A stretch of 64,000 bases of DNA. Origin: JAGLOK01 sp963675575 (GTDB lineage: Bacteria; Bacillota; Clostridia; Christensenellales; UMGS416). Location of the stretch: assembly GCA_963675575.1 (NCBI GenBank), contig OY776378.1, positions 558,001-622,000 on the forward strand. The letters run 5' to 3'. This document shows, piece after piece, positions 42,939-52,639 of this stretch (position 1 is the first letter of the stretch; each line of letters opens with the position of its first letter). Both the position numbers and the translations under genes were made by a program. Under the pieces are notes generated by a model. That model was not told where the DNA came from, did no database searches, and saw only the letters and a program-made list of their open reading frames with translations.

Positions 42939-45520
42939 CAAATAACTTGATTTGAATCGAGGTTGCTTATTATACGCATATTATCAGATTCGATGACTTT
43001 TATAATATTTTCGTATTTTTTTTCATCAGGCAGAATGTCATTTAAAATATTTTTATGCTGTTTGATTATGTCTTCATTAAAGAACGAATTTTCTTTTTCA
43101 GCAAAGAGCGCGGCATAGAATATATTTTCTTCCACTAAATCTTGAAAGAAATGTGAGCCGTAGGAAAGCTCAGGAGTCATGCCACCTGTCTTAAACTCTC
43201 TTTCGCAAAGAACGGATACATTGCTTATCTCCGAGAATGTCACAGGAATCCCCAAAGACGCCGTGGTGGTTCCCCAACGGCCCGGTCCAATAAGTATGGT
43301 GGGGATGTCTTCTGGATTTTCTTGAAGATTGTTGATTTTTCCAATAATTCGCGCAACTTGATATTTGTCGGTTTCAATTAAATTCGCATAGCTTTCAGAG
43401 TCGATAATTATTACACGCTTTATCTCTTGATAGATATTTCCTCCCATAAAATTGCCGTTGGATTTAAATAAAATTGTATTCTCGGCGATATTTTCAGGGA
43501 TATCGATTGATTTTCTTATTCCTCTTGTTTGAAGCGGACGGCACTGCAACAAATTTATGTGCATGGTATTGTCTTTCGCGAAGTTAATGGTAAATTCAAT
43601 GTCGACGGGATAGTTATAAGCCTCTTCAAGAGTTAACATCATGTTTTGCATGGTCTTAATAAATGAAGTGTTTTTTATCAGCTTTTCATATGTAAGATTC
43701 CAAGCTTCTTGCTCCTGTATTCCATATTCTTTTATGCGTTTATTTGTTTCGTGGTCTATTACTCCTACTAAATCCATGTCAATTCCTGTTTTCTCCCACA
43801 TGAGCTTATTGAGCGATATGCTGTGAAGATTGTTGTCAGATGTGTTAAGGACATCAACAGAGTGTTGAGAATATTGCTTTGTATCTTTTTTCCCGCTTAA
43901 AGGCTGAAAGGTAGGATAGTCCAGCGCCAGGATTCTGGGATAATCCCCCTCGGCGCGGTCTACCGCGCGTGTTCCCAAGCCGAACACAAGCCTTATAAGA
44001 CCGGCCTTGGGATCCATCTCCGGCTTCCACGCATACATGTTGTGCGAATAGCCTACGCCTGCCAGAGTGGGGAAGAAATACTTGCCGTGATAATCACCTG
44101 ACACTCTCTGTACAAGCAGAGCCATCTGTTCGTCGCTGTCGTCCAATTTACGTTTCATTCTGTACGCCAGAGCGTCTTCGCTCATTGTACTTGCGTATAT
44201 ATTTCGAACTGCCTGCTCAAATTGTCCATAGCGTTCGGCGGGTGTTCCCTGGTTTACGCAAAAGAAACTTTCGTATTTTCCCGCAAAGGCGTTTCCAAAA
44301 CTATCTTCAAGCAAACTGCTGGAGCGCACGATGATGGGCGACTGTCCGAAATACTCCAGCATTCTTACGAACTTTTCTTTGACCTCATTTGGGAAAATTC
44401 CATTTTTAAGCTTTTCTCTCAATCCTTCCGATTTGTTTAGGAAGTTTTCCTTTTTTCTGTGGTCAAGATAAAGCCCCCATAGATTATTTTGAACGATATA
44501 GGAGTAAAAAACATCTGATCCAATGTAATATGAATCATGTGGTTCAAGCAAAGAATGCCAATCGGTCTTTTTATCTGATTCAAGTATTTTGCGTGCCAAG
44601 AGCATTCCTACAGCCTTGCCTCCGACAAATCCTGATACGATTAGACGAGATCCGAGCTCCACCATATCCCTGAGTGTGAAGTACTTGCGGGCAAGAGTTA
44701 GCATCTTGTCTTCTTTTCCAATAACAAGAGTGATGATTTTCTCAAGCATTTCCTGCCTTTGTTTTTTTATTTCAGTTCCGTTTTCGTCTTTTTCGAGGAG
44801 GTCAAGCGCACTAATAAAAAGCTTGTCCCAATAGTCGAGATTGCTTCTTGCGTTGTCCACCGTCTGGATGGGTTGTGAGCTGAAAAGACGCGCTGTTTGA
44901 GTGGAGCTTGTAATTGGTGTCATTTCTTCGCCTGATATATAGTGGGGAAGAAACATCGTGCTTGAATATCTGCCTATTACTTTGAGCGGATGGATGTATA
45001 ACTCACCTTCAATGTTATATAAATCAAGCAAAACTTGCGTCGTTTCGCGAATGCGTGCAATAGTGTGATATGAATGATGATTTCTTAAGATTGCAAAATA
45101 TGCGATGGTGTCAAGCTGATAAAGATAGGGACATGTGACATAGAAAAAATTTCCAATCATAAGATCTGTAGCCCATGTATCCAGCAAATAAGAAAGACAG
45201 TCAAACACATAAAACGCGCATACACCTTCTTTTTCTATTATTTGATGAATATTAAGTGAAAAATCCTCAAAGCCCTGATATGCGTTGATTTTGTATGTAA
45301 TTATATTTTTTGAGTCATCAAGCAAAGGCTCGTGATCAGCGAAACGAATATAAATCAACTTTCTGTTGTCTGCAAGCGATTTTTTTGCGTACATCTGAAC
45401 ATATTTTTTGTAGTCTTTGATGTTGTCTATCTGCCATACTACATTGTCGCCCAGCCTTAAATGATTAATAGCTGTATCAAGTCCGCTGTTGCCGGTGCCT
45501 ACCCAAGTGAAATCTATCAT
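42926..45520 (-). CDS. KaiC-like domain fused to PEP/pyruvate-binding domain
   Basis: An 864-residue soluble protein of unclear role. Residues 1-220 look like a RecA/KaiC-type fold with a weakened P-loop (GTGNSGLDTAI). From about aa 290 comes the ATP-grasp domain of PEP synthase/PPDK: RLIVSGFVGGKAVGMLLAR, SPIIVRSSSLLEDSFGNAFAGKYES, LIRLVFGLGTRAVDRAEGDYPR and a later INLLQCRPLQTRG. The phospho-His swivelling domain and the PEP-binding barrel are missing, so it cannot make PEP alone. It might be a phosphotransferase. A GGAGG site precedes the ATG. Confidence 0.8.
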   Translation of the reverse strand: MIDFTWVGTGNSGLDTAINHLRLGDNVVWQIDNIKDYKKYVQMYAKKSLADNRKLIYIRFADHEPLLDDSKNIITYKINAYQGFEDFSLNIHQIIEKEGVCAFYVFDCLSYLLDTWATDLMIGNFFYVTCPYLYQLDTIAYFAILRNHHSYHTIARIRETTQVLLDLYNIEGELYIHPLKVIGRYSSTMFLPHYISGEEMTPITSSTQTARLFSSQPIQTVDNARSNLDYWDKLFISALDLLEKDENGTEIKKQRQEMLEKIITLVIGKEDKMLTLARKYFTLRDMVELGSRLIVSGFVGGKAVGMLLARKILESDKKTDWHSLLEPHDSYYIGSDVFYSYIVQNNLWGLYLDHRKKENFLNKSEGLREKLKNGIFPNEVKEKFVRMLEYFGQSPIIVRSSSLLEDSFGNAFAGKYESFFCVNQGTPAERYGQFEQAVRNIYASTMSEDALAYRMKRKLDDSDEQMALLVQRVSGDYHGKYFFPTLAGVGYSHNMYAWKPEMDPKAGLIRLVFGLGTRAVDRAEGDYPRILALDYPTFQPLSGKKDTKQYSQHSVDVLNTSDNNLHSISLNKLMWEKTGIDMDLVGVIDHETNKRIKEYGIQEQEAWNLTYEKLIKNTSFIKTMQNMMLTLEEAYNYPVDIEFTINFAKDNTMHINLLQCRPLQTRGIRKSIDIPENIAENTILFKSNGNFMGGNIYQEIKRVIIIDSESYANLIETDKYQVARIIGKINNLQENPEDIPTILIGPGRWGTTTASLGIPVTFSEISNVSVLCEREFKTGGMTPELSYGSHFFQDLVEENIFYAALFAEKENSFFNEDIIKQHKNILNDILPDEKKYENIIKVIESDNMRIISNLDSNQVICYEF

Positions 45521-45887
45521 GTTTTCCTCCGTGAATTATCTTAAAATTTTTTATTTTTTATAGTCATTGGTAAATCCGTCAGTTGAAGTTGAATTTACTA
45601 TTTTCGCTATAGTATCCAGCGGTGTCTTAAATGTTATCATTACCAGTTCATAGTTTAACTATTGCATCGGGCATGCTCTTTAACGTAGGTTTATTCTTTT
45701 GGGAAAAAGCCTATACATCCCCACCTGTTTTTTATCACTATATAACATTTTGTGCATTCATATAAAGCGAATTATATTTAATTATATCAGCATTTCGCGT
45801 TCAGGTAAAAGGAATTGTAATATTCGAATTGATTTATTGTGTAATATAAAAAAATAAATGAATTTATATTTATTTGGGGTTTTTGCT
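45521..45887. other. Intergenic stretch without a gene
   Basis: A 367-bp AT-rich gap between divergent genes. It must hold the promoters for both sides, but I could not place a convincing pair of boxes. No RNA structure or repeat stands out. Confidence 0.4.
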
Positions 45888-46346
45888 ATGGCATTTATGG
45901 AAATTAAATTGCGCTCAAAGGTATTGGGACTGCTCACGAATGTAAAAGTGATTTTACCTGAACAGCGTGACAGCGACCAATCACTCAAATCACTTTGGCT
46001 TTTGCATGGATTCAGCGATGATAATACCGTATGGTGTCGCCAAACGAACATAGAAAGATATGTTGAAAACAAAGAGCTGTGCGTAATAATGCCCGCGGTA
46101 GACAGAAGCTTTTACACCGACATGGTTTATGGCAACAAATATTGTAAATATATTTACGAAAATTTGCCAAGGTTTTATATGTGCTGCTGTAAAGACGATT
46201 TTTCATATCAAACAAATTTAGGATATTTGAAGCATTTAACTGATTTTAAAATACCCGTGATATATGAGGAAGAAGACGGATATGCTCACGCTTGGGATTA
46301 TTGGAACTTGAAAATTAAAAGAGTGCTTGAGTGGATGGGACTGTAA
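45888..46346 (+). pseudogene. Tributyrin-esterase-like gene with an internal in-frame deletion
   Basis: The 152-residue product starts like an FrmB/EstA-type alpha/beta hydrolase (MAFMEIKLRSKVLGLLTNVKVILPE, LWLLHGFSDDNTVWCRQTNIERYV, MPAVDRSFYTDMVYG) and ends like one (FYMCCCKDDFSYQTNLGYLKHL, EEEDGYAHAWDYWNLKIKRVLEWM). In relatives about 100 residues, including the nucleophile motif GLSMGGYG, lie between; here NLPR jumps straight to FYMCC. The Asp and His remain, the Ser does not, so it should be inactive. Start at 45888 fits the family; the ATG at 45858 is earlier but less likely. Confidence 0.78.
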
Positions 46347-46591
46347 TGCTAATATCTCTTTTATATTAGTATTTAATGGATATTAATAAGTAAATCACTT
46401 ACATATTTTCATTACTATATGGTAAAATGATATCGAAAAATAAATGACTTATTGTTGCGAATATCGCAATTAAACTAGTGAAATGAAACTTATTGCACTA
46501 CAAAATATATTTAAGTACTATACGTATACAATTTAGTATTTATAGTATTGGATAAATAAAAATATTAGTTAAGTGAAAGGTAAAAGATTGC

Positions 46592-46678
46592 ATGAAGCGC
46601 CGTTGGCAAATATACATTACAGTTGCATTTTTATTTGGAGTTTTTGATTTTTTTATCAACAAATTAATTTTGGAGTGA
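46592..46678 (+). CDS. Small membrane ORF coupled to the next gene
   Basis: A 28-residue frame (MKRRWQIYITVAFLFGVF then a short end) that looks like a single membrane span. AAAGG lies upstream. Its TGA overlaps the GTG start of the next gene (GTGA), so it may be a true coupled micropeptide, or the first span of one gene split by a frameshift. Confidence 0.35.
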   Translation: MKRRWQIYITVAFLFGVFDFFINKLILE

Positions 46679-47058
46679 TATCGTCGTATTTAGTCTTAAC
46701 TATGTTGACATGGGGTGTTTGGTTATTGCCAATTATGCCTATTACTTTATATGAAGCAAAAATATCACAATCAATAGCAAAGTCAGCTTTGGCGGGTATG
46801 ATTACATGGAGCATATCAATTTTCACATATTATTTACTTTCACCGATTAAACTTATTTTCATAGGGCAGGCGTCAAGACAAGAGATGCATATAACCAACT
46901 ACAGAGATGAATTCTATTGGATTAATATAAAAAGTTTTTTATTAGGTGATTTTTTAGGAAGTATTCTGGAGTGGATTGGTATTGCTATAATTGGAGGTGG
47001 AATTATAGGCTTTTTAGTAAGTTTTATTTACTTGCGATTAAGAAAAAACTTGAAATAA
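46675..47058 (+). CDS. Small multi-span membrane protein, unknown
   Basis: A 127-residue protein with three or four membrane spans (aa about 4-25, 37-65 and 88-120) and a Lys/Arg-rich C-terminus. The start is GTG at 46675 behind TTTTGGA. I see no family motif. Codon use and the AT-rich surroundings differ from the housekeeping genes, and it lies between a decayed esterase and a gene remnant, so this is a region of turnover. Confidence 0.55.
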   Translation: MISSYLVLTMLTWGVWLLPIMPITLYEAKISQSIAKSALAGMITWSISIFTYYLLSPIKLIFIGQASRQEMHITNYRDEFYWINIKSFLLGDFLGSILEWIGIAIIGGGIIGFLVSFIYLRLRKNLK

Positions 47059-47164
47059 AAAAGGTTCGAATAGGTAAAGTATCTTATAATACTGCAAATA
47101 ATTAAGTTGGATTCAATGTCGTAAATGGATAGAGGGAACTTCCGTACACAATATCTATAGCCGT

Positions 47165-47242
47165 CTATGCTGTTTTTACATTATTTCTTAACCAGTCTAA
47201 AACCCCCTTCACATGTGCTGGGACATCAAGATTTAAAGAGTG
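47165..47242 (-). pseudogene. C-terminal remnant of a lost gene
   Basis: On the minus strand an open stretch reads HSLNLDVPAHVKGVLDWL then RNNVKTA and a stop. It looks like the end of an alpha/beta-hydrolase-type protein (VPAHxxGVLDWL pattern) but has no start or body. The surrounding 328-bp gap (47059-47386) holds nothing else that I can support. Confidence 0.4.
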
Positions 47243-47386
47243 TTAGAATGGATGAAACTATAGTGCTGAGGTCCATTTATAAAGCACACTTCATAAAATG
47301 TTAATAAGTCTATCACATACTTATTAACCGCCTTTTTTATACTAATGTTGCAGAAGTGAAAATATGACAAAAGTAAAGGGATAAAA

Positions 47387-49333
47387 ATGAAAAAAAGAAT
47401 TAAAGAAAACACGCCGATAATTTTGATATTGGCTCTGGCTTCTTTCCTATACATATGGAATATTTGGGGCGAGGGCTATGCAAACTCCTATTATGCCGCG
47501 GGCGTATACTCCATGGGGCAAAATCTGCATCCCTTTTTTTATAATTCTTTGGATTCTGTGGGGTTTGTAACGATAGATAAGCCGCCTCTTGGCTTCTGGA
47601 TACAGGTTTTGTTCACGAAGGTATTCGGCTTTAGCGGAGCAGTCCTGGTGCTTCCTGAAGCGATTTCGGGCGTCTTGTCGGTATATTTGGCATATAGGAT
47701 AGTAAAAAAGAGGTTTGGAGAGATCCCCGGCCTTATTTCTGCGCTGGTTTTGGCGCTCACTCCTATTTTCGCGGCGGTTTCCAGAAACAACACGATTGAC
47801 GGAATTTTGATATTGGTGCTAGTTTTAGCGGCGGATCAGGCCATAAAAGCCGCCGAAAAATCCAGTGCCAAGCATTTAATTTTCGCGGGCATATTAATAG
47901 GGCTGGGGTTTAATATAAAAATGCTTCAGGCATATATGGTGATTCCAGCCGTCTATCTAACATATCTGATATTCGCCAAGCAGAAATTCATAAAAAAAAT
48001 TCTTGTCTGCGCGCTTTCTGCAATCATTCTTATTGTAATTTCTCTTTCTTGGGTCGTTGCGGTGGATTTGGTTGATGAAGACAGCAGACCATACATCGGT
48101 TCAAGCGACACAAACTCGGCGGTGGAGCTTGTTTTCGGGCATAACGGATTAAGCAGGATATTAGGCCGCGGAGGGATGCTCGAAAAAGACGCAATTGTGC
48201 CGGGAAATGTACAGAGTTTGCCGAAAGATGAAAGACCTCGCCTAACTGGCGACGCCCCGAATGCTGCGCAGACCAAAGACGATTTTCCCAATGCAAATAA
48301 TAATTTACCGATACTGCCACCCGCAGAGCGAAACGGACAGGTGCCTTATGGAGCGGCAGCTACTCAGGGATCAGGGATTGCGGGCGAAACGGGAGACGCG
48401 TCCATACTAAGGCTGTTTAATGATAAAAACGCAGGGCAAATATCATGGCTTATGCTGCCGGCGATTATGGCCGCCTTGATATCAATGGGGCTTGTGTTTA
48501 TGAAAGAGCACAGAAAAGACGTGAAATTTATTACATATTTCTTCTTTTCCATGTGGCTTATTCCTATGTATATCTATTTCAGCTTTGCCGAAGGGATTAC
48601 ACACAGATACTATTTCGCCATGATGGGGCCGGCGATAGCCGCGCTCATCGGGATAGGATTTTTATATCTTATAAAAATGGAAAAGAAAATATGGATACCC
48701 ATCGCGTTCGCAGCAACTGCGGCTTCGCAAATATATATTCAAAGCTTATATGGCGGATGGATGGATTGGCTTGTACCGGTGTGTTCTGTCATATTTATAT
48801 TGTCGCTTGCAGCTATTATCATGTTGATTATTAAGAAATTCAGACGTAAAATTATAATTGGGCTTATGTGCGTTTTGCTTATTATGCCGGGAGTATGGGC
48901 TTTTTCGCCGCTTATATACAGCGATAATTCACAGCTGCCGATAGCGGGGCCTGAGCTTATCAATCAAAAAGATAGTTTTGACGATATGCGAGATTTTAGC
49001 GGACTGATAGATTATCTTAAAAAAAACCGGGATGGTGCGACATATCTTGCGATGACTGAAAGCTCAATGCAAAATGGCGCGGAGCTCATTGTCCAGTCTG
49101 GAGAAGCTGTGATGGTGCTGGGCGGATTTAACGGCGGAGACGAGATATTGACGCTGGAAGAGTTCGTTGCGATGGTTGATGCTGGCGAAGTAAAGTTTGC
49201 GCTTGTTTCTCAAACCAAAAACCAAAACGCCAATGCGGAAATATATGCTTGGATAGCGCAAAACGGAGAAATCGTGCCACCTAAAGTATATGGAGGAATT
49301 GCGGCAAATATAAAGGTGTTTAAACTCAGCTGA
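47387..49333 (+). CDS. ArnT/PMT-family (GT39) membrane glycosyltransferase
   Basis: A 648-residue protein with about 12-13 membrane spans. The first outer loop has GYANSYYAAGVYSMGQNLHPFFYNSLDSVGFVTIDKPPLGFW, with the acidic residue and DKPP motif of the YkcB/YycA-type ArnT group, which move sugars from polyprenyl phosphate to lipid or wall acceptors. A long hydrophilic loop at aa 225-345 and a C-terminal soluble domain (GATYLAMTESSMQNGAELIVQSGEAVMVLGGFNGGDEILT) are also typical. Acceptor unknown. GGG site before ATG. Confidence 0.87.
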   Translation: MKKRIKENTPIILILALASFLYIWNIWGEGYANSYYAAGVYSMGQNLHPFFYNSLDSVGFVTIDKPPLGFWIQVLFTKVFGFSGAVLVLPEAISGVLSVYLAYRIVKKRFGEIPGLISALVLALTPIFAAVSRNNTIDGILILVLVLAADQAIKAAEKSSAKHLIFAGILIGLGFNIKMLQAYMVIPAVYLTYLIFAKQKFIKKILVCALSAIILIVISLSWVVAVDLVDEDSRPYIGSSDTNSAVELVFGHNGLSRILGRGGMLEKDAIVPGNVQSLPKDERPRLTGDAPNAAQTKDDFPNANNNLPILPPAERNGQVPYGAAATQGSGIAGETGDASILRLFNDKNAGQISWLMLPAIMAALISMGLVFMKEHRKDVKFITYFFFSMWLIPMYIYFSFAEGITHRYYFAMMGPAIAALIGIGFLYLIKMEKKIWIPIAFAATAASQIYIQSLYGGWMDWLVPVCSVIFILSLAAIIMLIIKKFRRKIIIGLMCVLLIMPGVWAFSPLIYSDNSQLPIAGPELINQKDSFDDMRDFSGLIDYLKKNRDGATYLAMTESSMQNGAELIVQSGEAVMVLGGFNGGDEILTLEEFVAMVDAGEVKFALVSQTKNQNANAEIYAWIAQNGEIVPPKVYGGIAANIKVFKLS

Positions 49334-49425
49334 TTGGCTCCAGCCATAATTGTTTAAGAATTGCCTTTAATTATTATATATTTTAATGTATATTAGTTCG
49401 GGATGATTAAACAATCGGAGGAAAA

Positions 49426-51018
49426 ATGATTACAGTAACAAACGTAAGTTTGAATTTTAGCGGAACAGATCTTTTCAAAGAAGTGAATTTAAAATTTATT
49501 CCGGGCAATTGCTATGGAATAATAGGCGCAAACGGAGCAGGGAAATCCACTTTTTTAAAAATATTATCTGGTGAAATAGAGCCTTCAAAAGGCACTGTTG
49601 ATATTCCGGATAAAGTAAGAGTATCGGTGTTGGAGCAAAATCACTACGCATATGATGAATATAGTGTTTTAGATACAGTTATTATGGGCAATCCACATCT
49701 ATATGAAATAATGAAACAAAAGGATGCGCTCTACGAAAAAGAGGATTTTTCGGAAGAAGACGGCATATTGGTTTCAGAGCTTGAAGGCGAGTTTACAAGG
49801 CTAAACGGCTGGGAGGCCGAATCAGAGGTGTCAAAGCTTCTGCAGGGGCTGAATCTGGATCTTGGGATTTTAGACAGTCTAATGAAGTCGCTGGGCGGAA
49901 GTGAAAAGGTCAAAGTATTGCTCGCTCAGGCGCTGTTTGGAACCCCTGATGTTATCTTGTTGGATGAGCCTACAAACAATGTCGATGTGGAATCGGTAAA
50001 CTGGATGGAAGAATTTTTAATCGACTATCCGGGAACAATAATCGTCGTATCCCATGACAGGCACTTTTTAAACAATGTTTGCACCCATACCGTGGACATA
50101 GATTTCACAAAAATAAAGATGTATGCGGGCAACTATGAATTCTGGTATCAATCGAGCCAGCTTATGCAGCAGATGAATAAGGAACAATCCAAAAAAAGCG
50201 AAGATAAAATAAAAGAGCTGCAGAAATTTATCGCACGTTTCTCCGCAAATAAGTCAAAGTCAAAGCAGGCTACTTCCAGAAAGAAACTGATTGACAAGCT
50301 GACTATAGAGGAAATGCCGGCATCATCAAGGCGCTACCCTTTCGTGGGCTTTAATATGGACAGGGAAGCAGGCAAAGACATCCTAACTGTTGAAGGTATA
50401 AGCAAATCCATCGACGGTGTGAAAGTGCTTGAAAATGTTACATTTGTCGTTGGTAGAAATGATAAAATAGCATTCGTAGGCGAGCACGAGCTTGCGAACT
50501 CTACGCTTTTTAAAATACTGATGGAAGAAATCGAGCCTGACGAAGGAACTTTCAAATGGGGAGTAAGTACATCACAATCATATTTTCCCATGGATAACAC
50601 AAAATATTTTAATAATTCGGACATGGATATTATAAATTGGCTGAAACAGTATTCAGCCGATACAACGGATACTTATTTGAGAGGTTTCCTGGGCAGGATG
50701 CTTTTTTCGGGTGATGATGTTTTTAAGCCGGTAAAGGTTCTCTCCGGAGGCGAAAAGGTCCGCTGCATGCTGTCGCGCATGATGATGTTTGGCGCGAATG
50801 TTTTGATTCTGGATCAGCCGACCAATCATCTTGACCTTGAATCAATAACGGCGGTAAACAACGGGTTGATTGATTTTAAGGGGGTAGTACTCCTATCCTC
50901 TCACGACCATCAGTTCATTCAAACCACCGCCAATCGAATAATTGAGCTTGGAGTTAATGGAATTAAAGATAAGATGTGCACATATGATGAGTATATAGAG
51001 CATGGGGATTTGCATTAG
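49426..51018 (+). CDS. ABC-F family ATPase (YkpA/YbiT-like) with one degenerate site
   Basis: A soluble 530-residue twin ATPase that by family acts on the ribosome. NBD1 has Walker A GANGAGKST and Walker B VILLDEPTNNVD, but its signature is LGGSEK instead of LSGGEK. NBD2 has a Walker A without Lys (GEHELANST), a normal LSGGEK signature, and Walker B LILDQPTNHLD with Gln for the catalytic Glu. So the composite site of NBD1 Walker plus NBD2 signature is intact and the other is degenerate. The linker (aa 245-300) is the basic P-site tRNA interaction motif. CGGAGG before the ATG. Confidence 0.9.
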   Translation: MITVTNVSLNFSGTDLFKEVNLKFIPGNCYGIIGANGAGKSTFLKILSGEIEPSKGTVDIPDKVRVSVLEQNHYAYDEYSVLDTVIMGNPHLYEIMKQKDALYEKEDFSEEDGILVSELEGEFTRLNGWEAESEVSKLLQGLNLDLGILDSLMKSLGGSEKVKVLLAQALFGTPDVILLDEPTNNVDVESVNWMEEFLIDYPGTIIVVSHDRHFLNNVCTHTVDIDFTKIKMYAGNYEFWYQSSQLMQQMNKEQSKKSEDKIKELQKFIARFSANKSKSKQATSRKKLIDKLTIEEMPASSRRYPFVGFNMDREAGKDILTVEGISKSIDGVKVLENVTFVVGRNDKIAFVGEHELANSTLFKILMEEIEPDEGTFKWGVSTSQSYFPMDNTKYFNNSDMDIINWLKQYSADTTDTYLRGFLGRMLFSGDDVFKPVKVLSGGEKVRCMLSRMMMFGANVLILDQPTNHLDLESITAVNNGLIDFKGVVLLSSHDHQFIQTTANRIIELGVNGIKDKMCTYDEYIEHGDLH

Positions 51019-51027
51019 GAGGTATTT

Positions 51028-51360
51028 GTGAACATTCAGATATTTGGCAAAAAGAAATGTTTTGACACAAAAAAAGCTGAACGATATTTTAAAGAGCGCA
51101 GGATAAAGTATCAGTATGTGGATATAATGGACAAAGGGATGAGCCCTGGCGAGACACGAAGCGTTTCGCAGGCAGTAGGTGGGCTTGAAGCTTTGGTGGA
51201 TGCACAAAGCAAGGATTATTATAAGATTGAATATTACGGAAAAGAACAGTGGGCAGATAAACTCATGGAATTGCCCGAACTTTATAAAACTCCAATAGTG
51301 CGAAACGGCAAACAGGCCACGCTGGGATACAAACCCGACGTGTGGAAAACTTGGGAATAA
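51028..51360 (+). CDS. ArsC/Spx-family thioredoxin-fold protein
   Basis: A 110-residue protein with the ArsC/YffB/Spx fold: MNIQIFGKKKCFDTKKAERYFKERRIKYQYVDI at the start and TPIVRNGKQATLGYKPDVWKTW at the end. Only one Cys (aa 11) occupies the redox position, so it is unlikely to be a true arsenate reductase or CxxC Spx. The GTG start lies 9 bases after the ABC-F stop with AGGAGG in front; the two are one operon. Confidence 0.8.
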   Translation: MNIQIFGKKKCFDTKKAERYFKERRIKYQYVDIMDKGMSPGETRSVSQAVGGLEALVDAQSKDYYKIEYYGKEQWADKLMELPELYKTPIVRNGKQATLGYKPDVWKTWE

Positions 51361-51580
51361 AAATTTAAGCAAAGATATTTTGTCTTAATTAATATGAGAA
51401 TGATTCTAAGAAAGCTCTGAGAGGTAAAAAGAGCTTTCTTTTGTATTGAAAATAATATAAATTCCTGATTTAAACCATAACATTGTTTTATTAAAAGAAA
51501 ACTTACCAAATATCTTCTTTTTCATCAAATGAAAAATGTGGTAATATATTGACAAAGACAAAAGCTAAGGAGCTTAGTTT

Positions 51581-52588
51581 ATGAAGAGAGAGTTTAAGGT
51601 TGCAGGATATATTATATTCGTGAGTGTTTTTTGTGCTTTCGCTTTGATTGCGGGACTGGCTGTGGGAGTATTGCGCAACAAGAAATCACTAATCGTGTAT
51701 AAAGGTCAGATTGAAAGCTTAAACGCTACTATATCTCAAAACGAAGCTTCTATAAAAGAAAAAGAGTCGGATATGGAACTTTACGCAGGGAAGCTTGATG
51801 AGGCGGCCGCTTCAATAAATTCGCTGGAAGAAGAATATATTAAAGCGATGAGTACAATTGAAACTGACGAATTGCTGCTGTCTAGAGTCGAGCTTCTTGA
51901 AAGAGATATGGGAAATTCTTTTTTGGAAAGCGATATTTTTGAAAAAGTAGTTTATCTGACCTTTGATGACGGTCCTTCTTCAAGAACATTGGCAATATTG
52001 GACATATTGGATCGTTATGGGGTGAAAGCGACCTTTTTTGTAAATTACCATGAGGACGCGGACGAAAAAGGGATCTACAAAATGATAGTGGATAAAGGTC
52101 ATTCAATAGGAAATCACACATATGACCACAGCTATCCAATTGATGACTGGGACGCATTTCTGACCTCGCTTTTCAAGATGGAAGATTATATTTTTGAACA
52201 GACGGGTGTAAGAACAAGGATAATACGTTTTCCGGGAGGCAGCAACGATGCTTGGCAATATTCGGAGGTATACACCCAAAACGTCAAAGCGCTTACCGAT
52301 CTTGGATACATATATTTTGATTGGAATCTTTCAAACCATGATGCGGATAAAGACATGGGATATATCGAAGCTGAGAGAATGGTTGAATTGGTGAAGCTTG
52401 AATCTGCCGGCAGAGATAAAATAATGTTGCTGATGCATGACAGGTCTTCAAAATATTCTACTGTCGAAGCATTGGGTGAGATTATAGAATATTATAAGTC
52501 ACGCGGTTTTGTTTTTCTGCCAATTACCCCATATTCCTTCAATCCGCAGCACTTTGATATTTCAGCAGCACAAAACGCGCAAAATTAA
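51581..52588 (+). CDS. Membrane-anchored polysaccharide deacetylase (PgdA-like)
   Basis: Removes acetyl groups from a wall polymer, probably peptidoglycan GlcNAc, outside the cell. One N-terminal span (aa about 8-30), a coiled-coil stalk (aa about 36-95), then a NodB domain: motif 1 VVYLTFDDGPSSRTL, motif 2 KGHSIGNHTYDHSYP (the HxxxH metal site), motif 3 IIRFPGGSND, motif 4 FDWNLSNHD and motif 5 IMLLMHDRSS. All catalytic residues are present in the 335 residues. Own terminator follows. AAGGAG site. Confidence 0.92.
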   Translation: MKREFKVAGYIIFVSVFCAFALIAGLAVGVLRNKKSLIVYKGQIESLNATISQNEASIKEKESDMELYAGKLDEAAASINSLEEEYIKAMSTIETDELLLSRVELLERDMGNSFLESDIFEKVVYLTFDDGPSSRTLAILDILDRYGVKATFFVNYHEDADEKGIYKMIVDKGHSIGNHTYDHSYPIDDWDAFLTSLFKMEDYIFEQTGVRTRIIRFPGGSNDAWQYSEVYTQNVKALTDLGYIYFDWNLSNHDADKDMGYIEAERMVELVKLESAGRDKIMLLMHDRSSKYSTVEALGEIIEYYKSRGFVFLPITPYSFNPQHFDISAAQNAQN

Positions 52589-52626
52589 AGCAGTACCTAT
52601 TAAAGATACTGCTTTGTTCTTTTTGT
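52587..52626 (+). terminator. Terminator of the deacetylase gene
   Basis: AAAGCAGTA ... TACTGCTTT then GTTCTTTTTG, overlapping the stop codon. Confidence 0.8.
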
Positions 52627-52639
52627 TAGTTTTTTAAGC

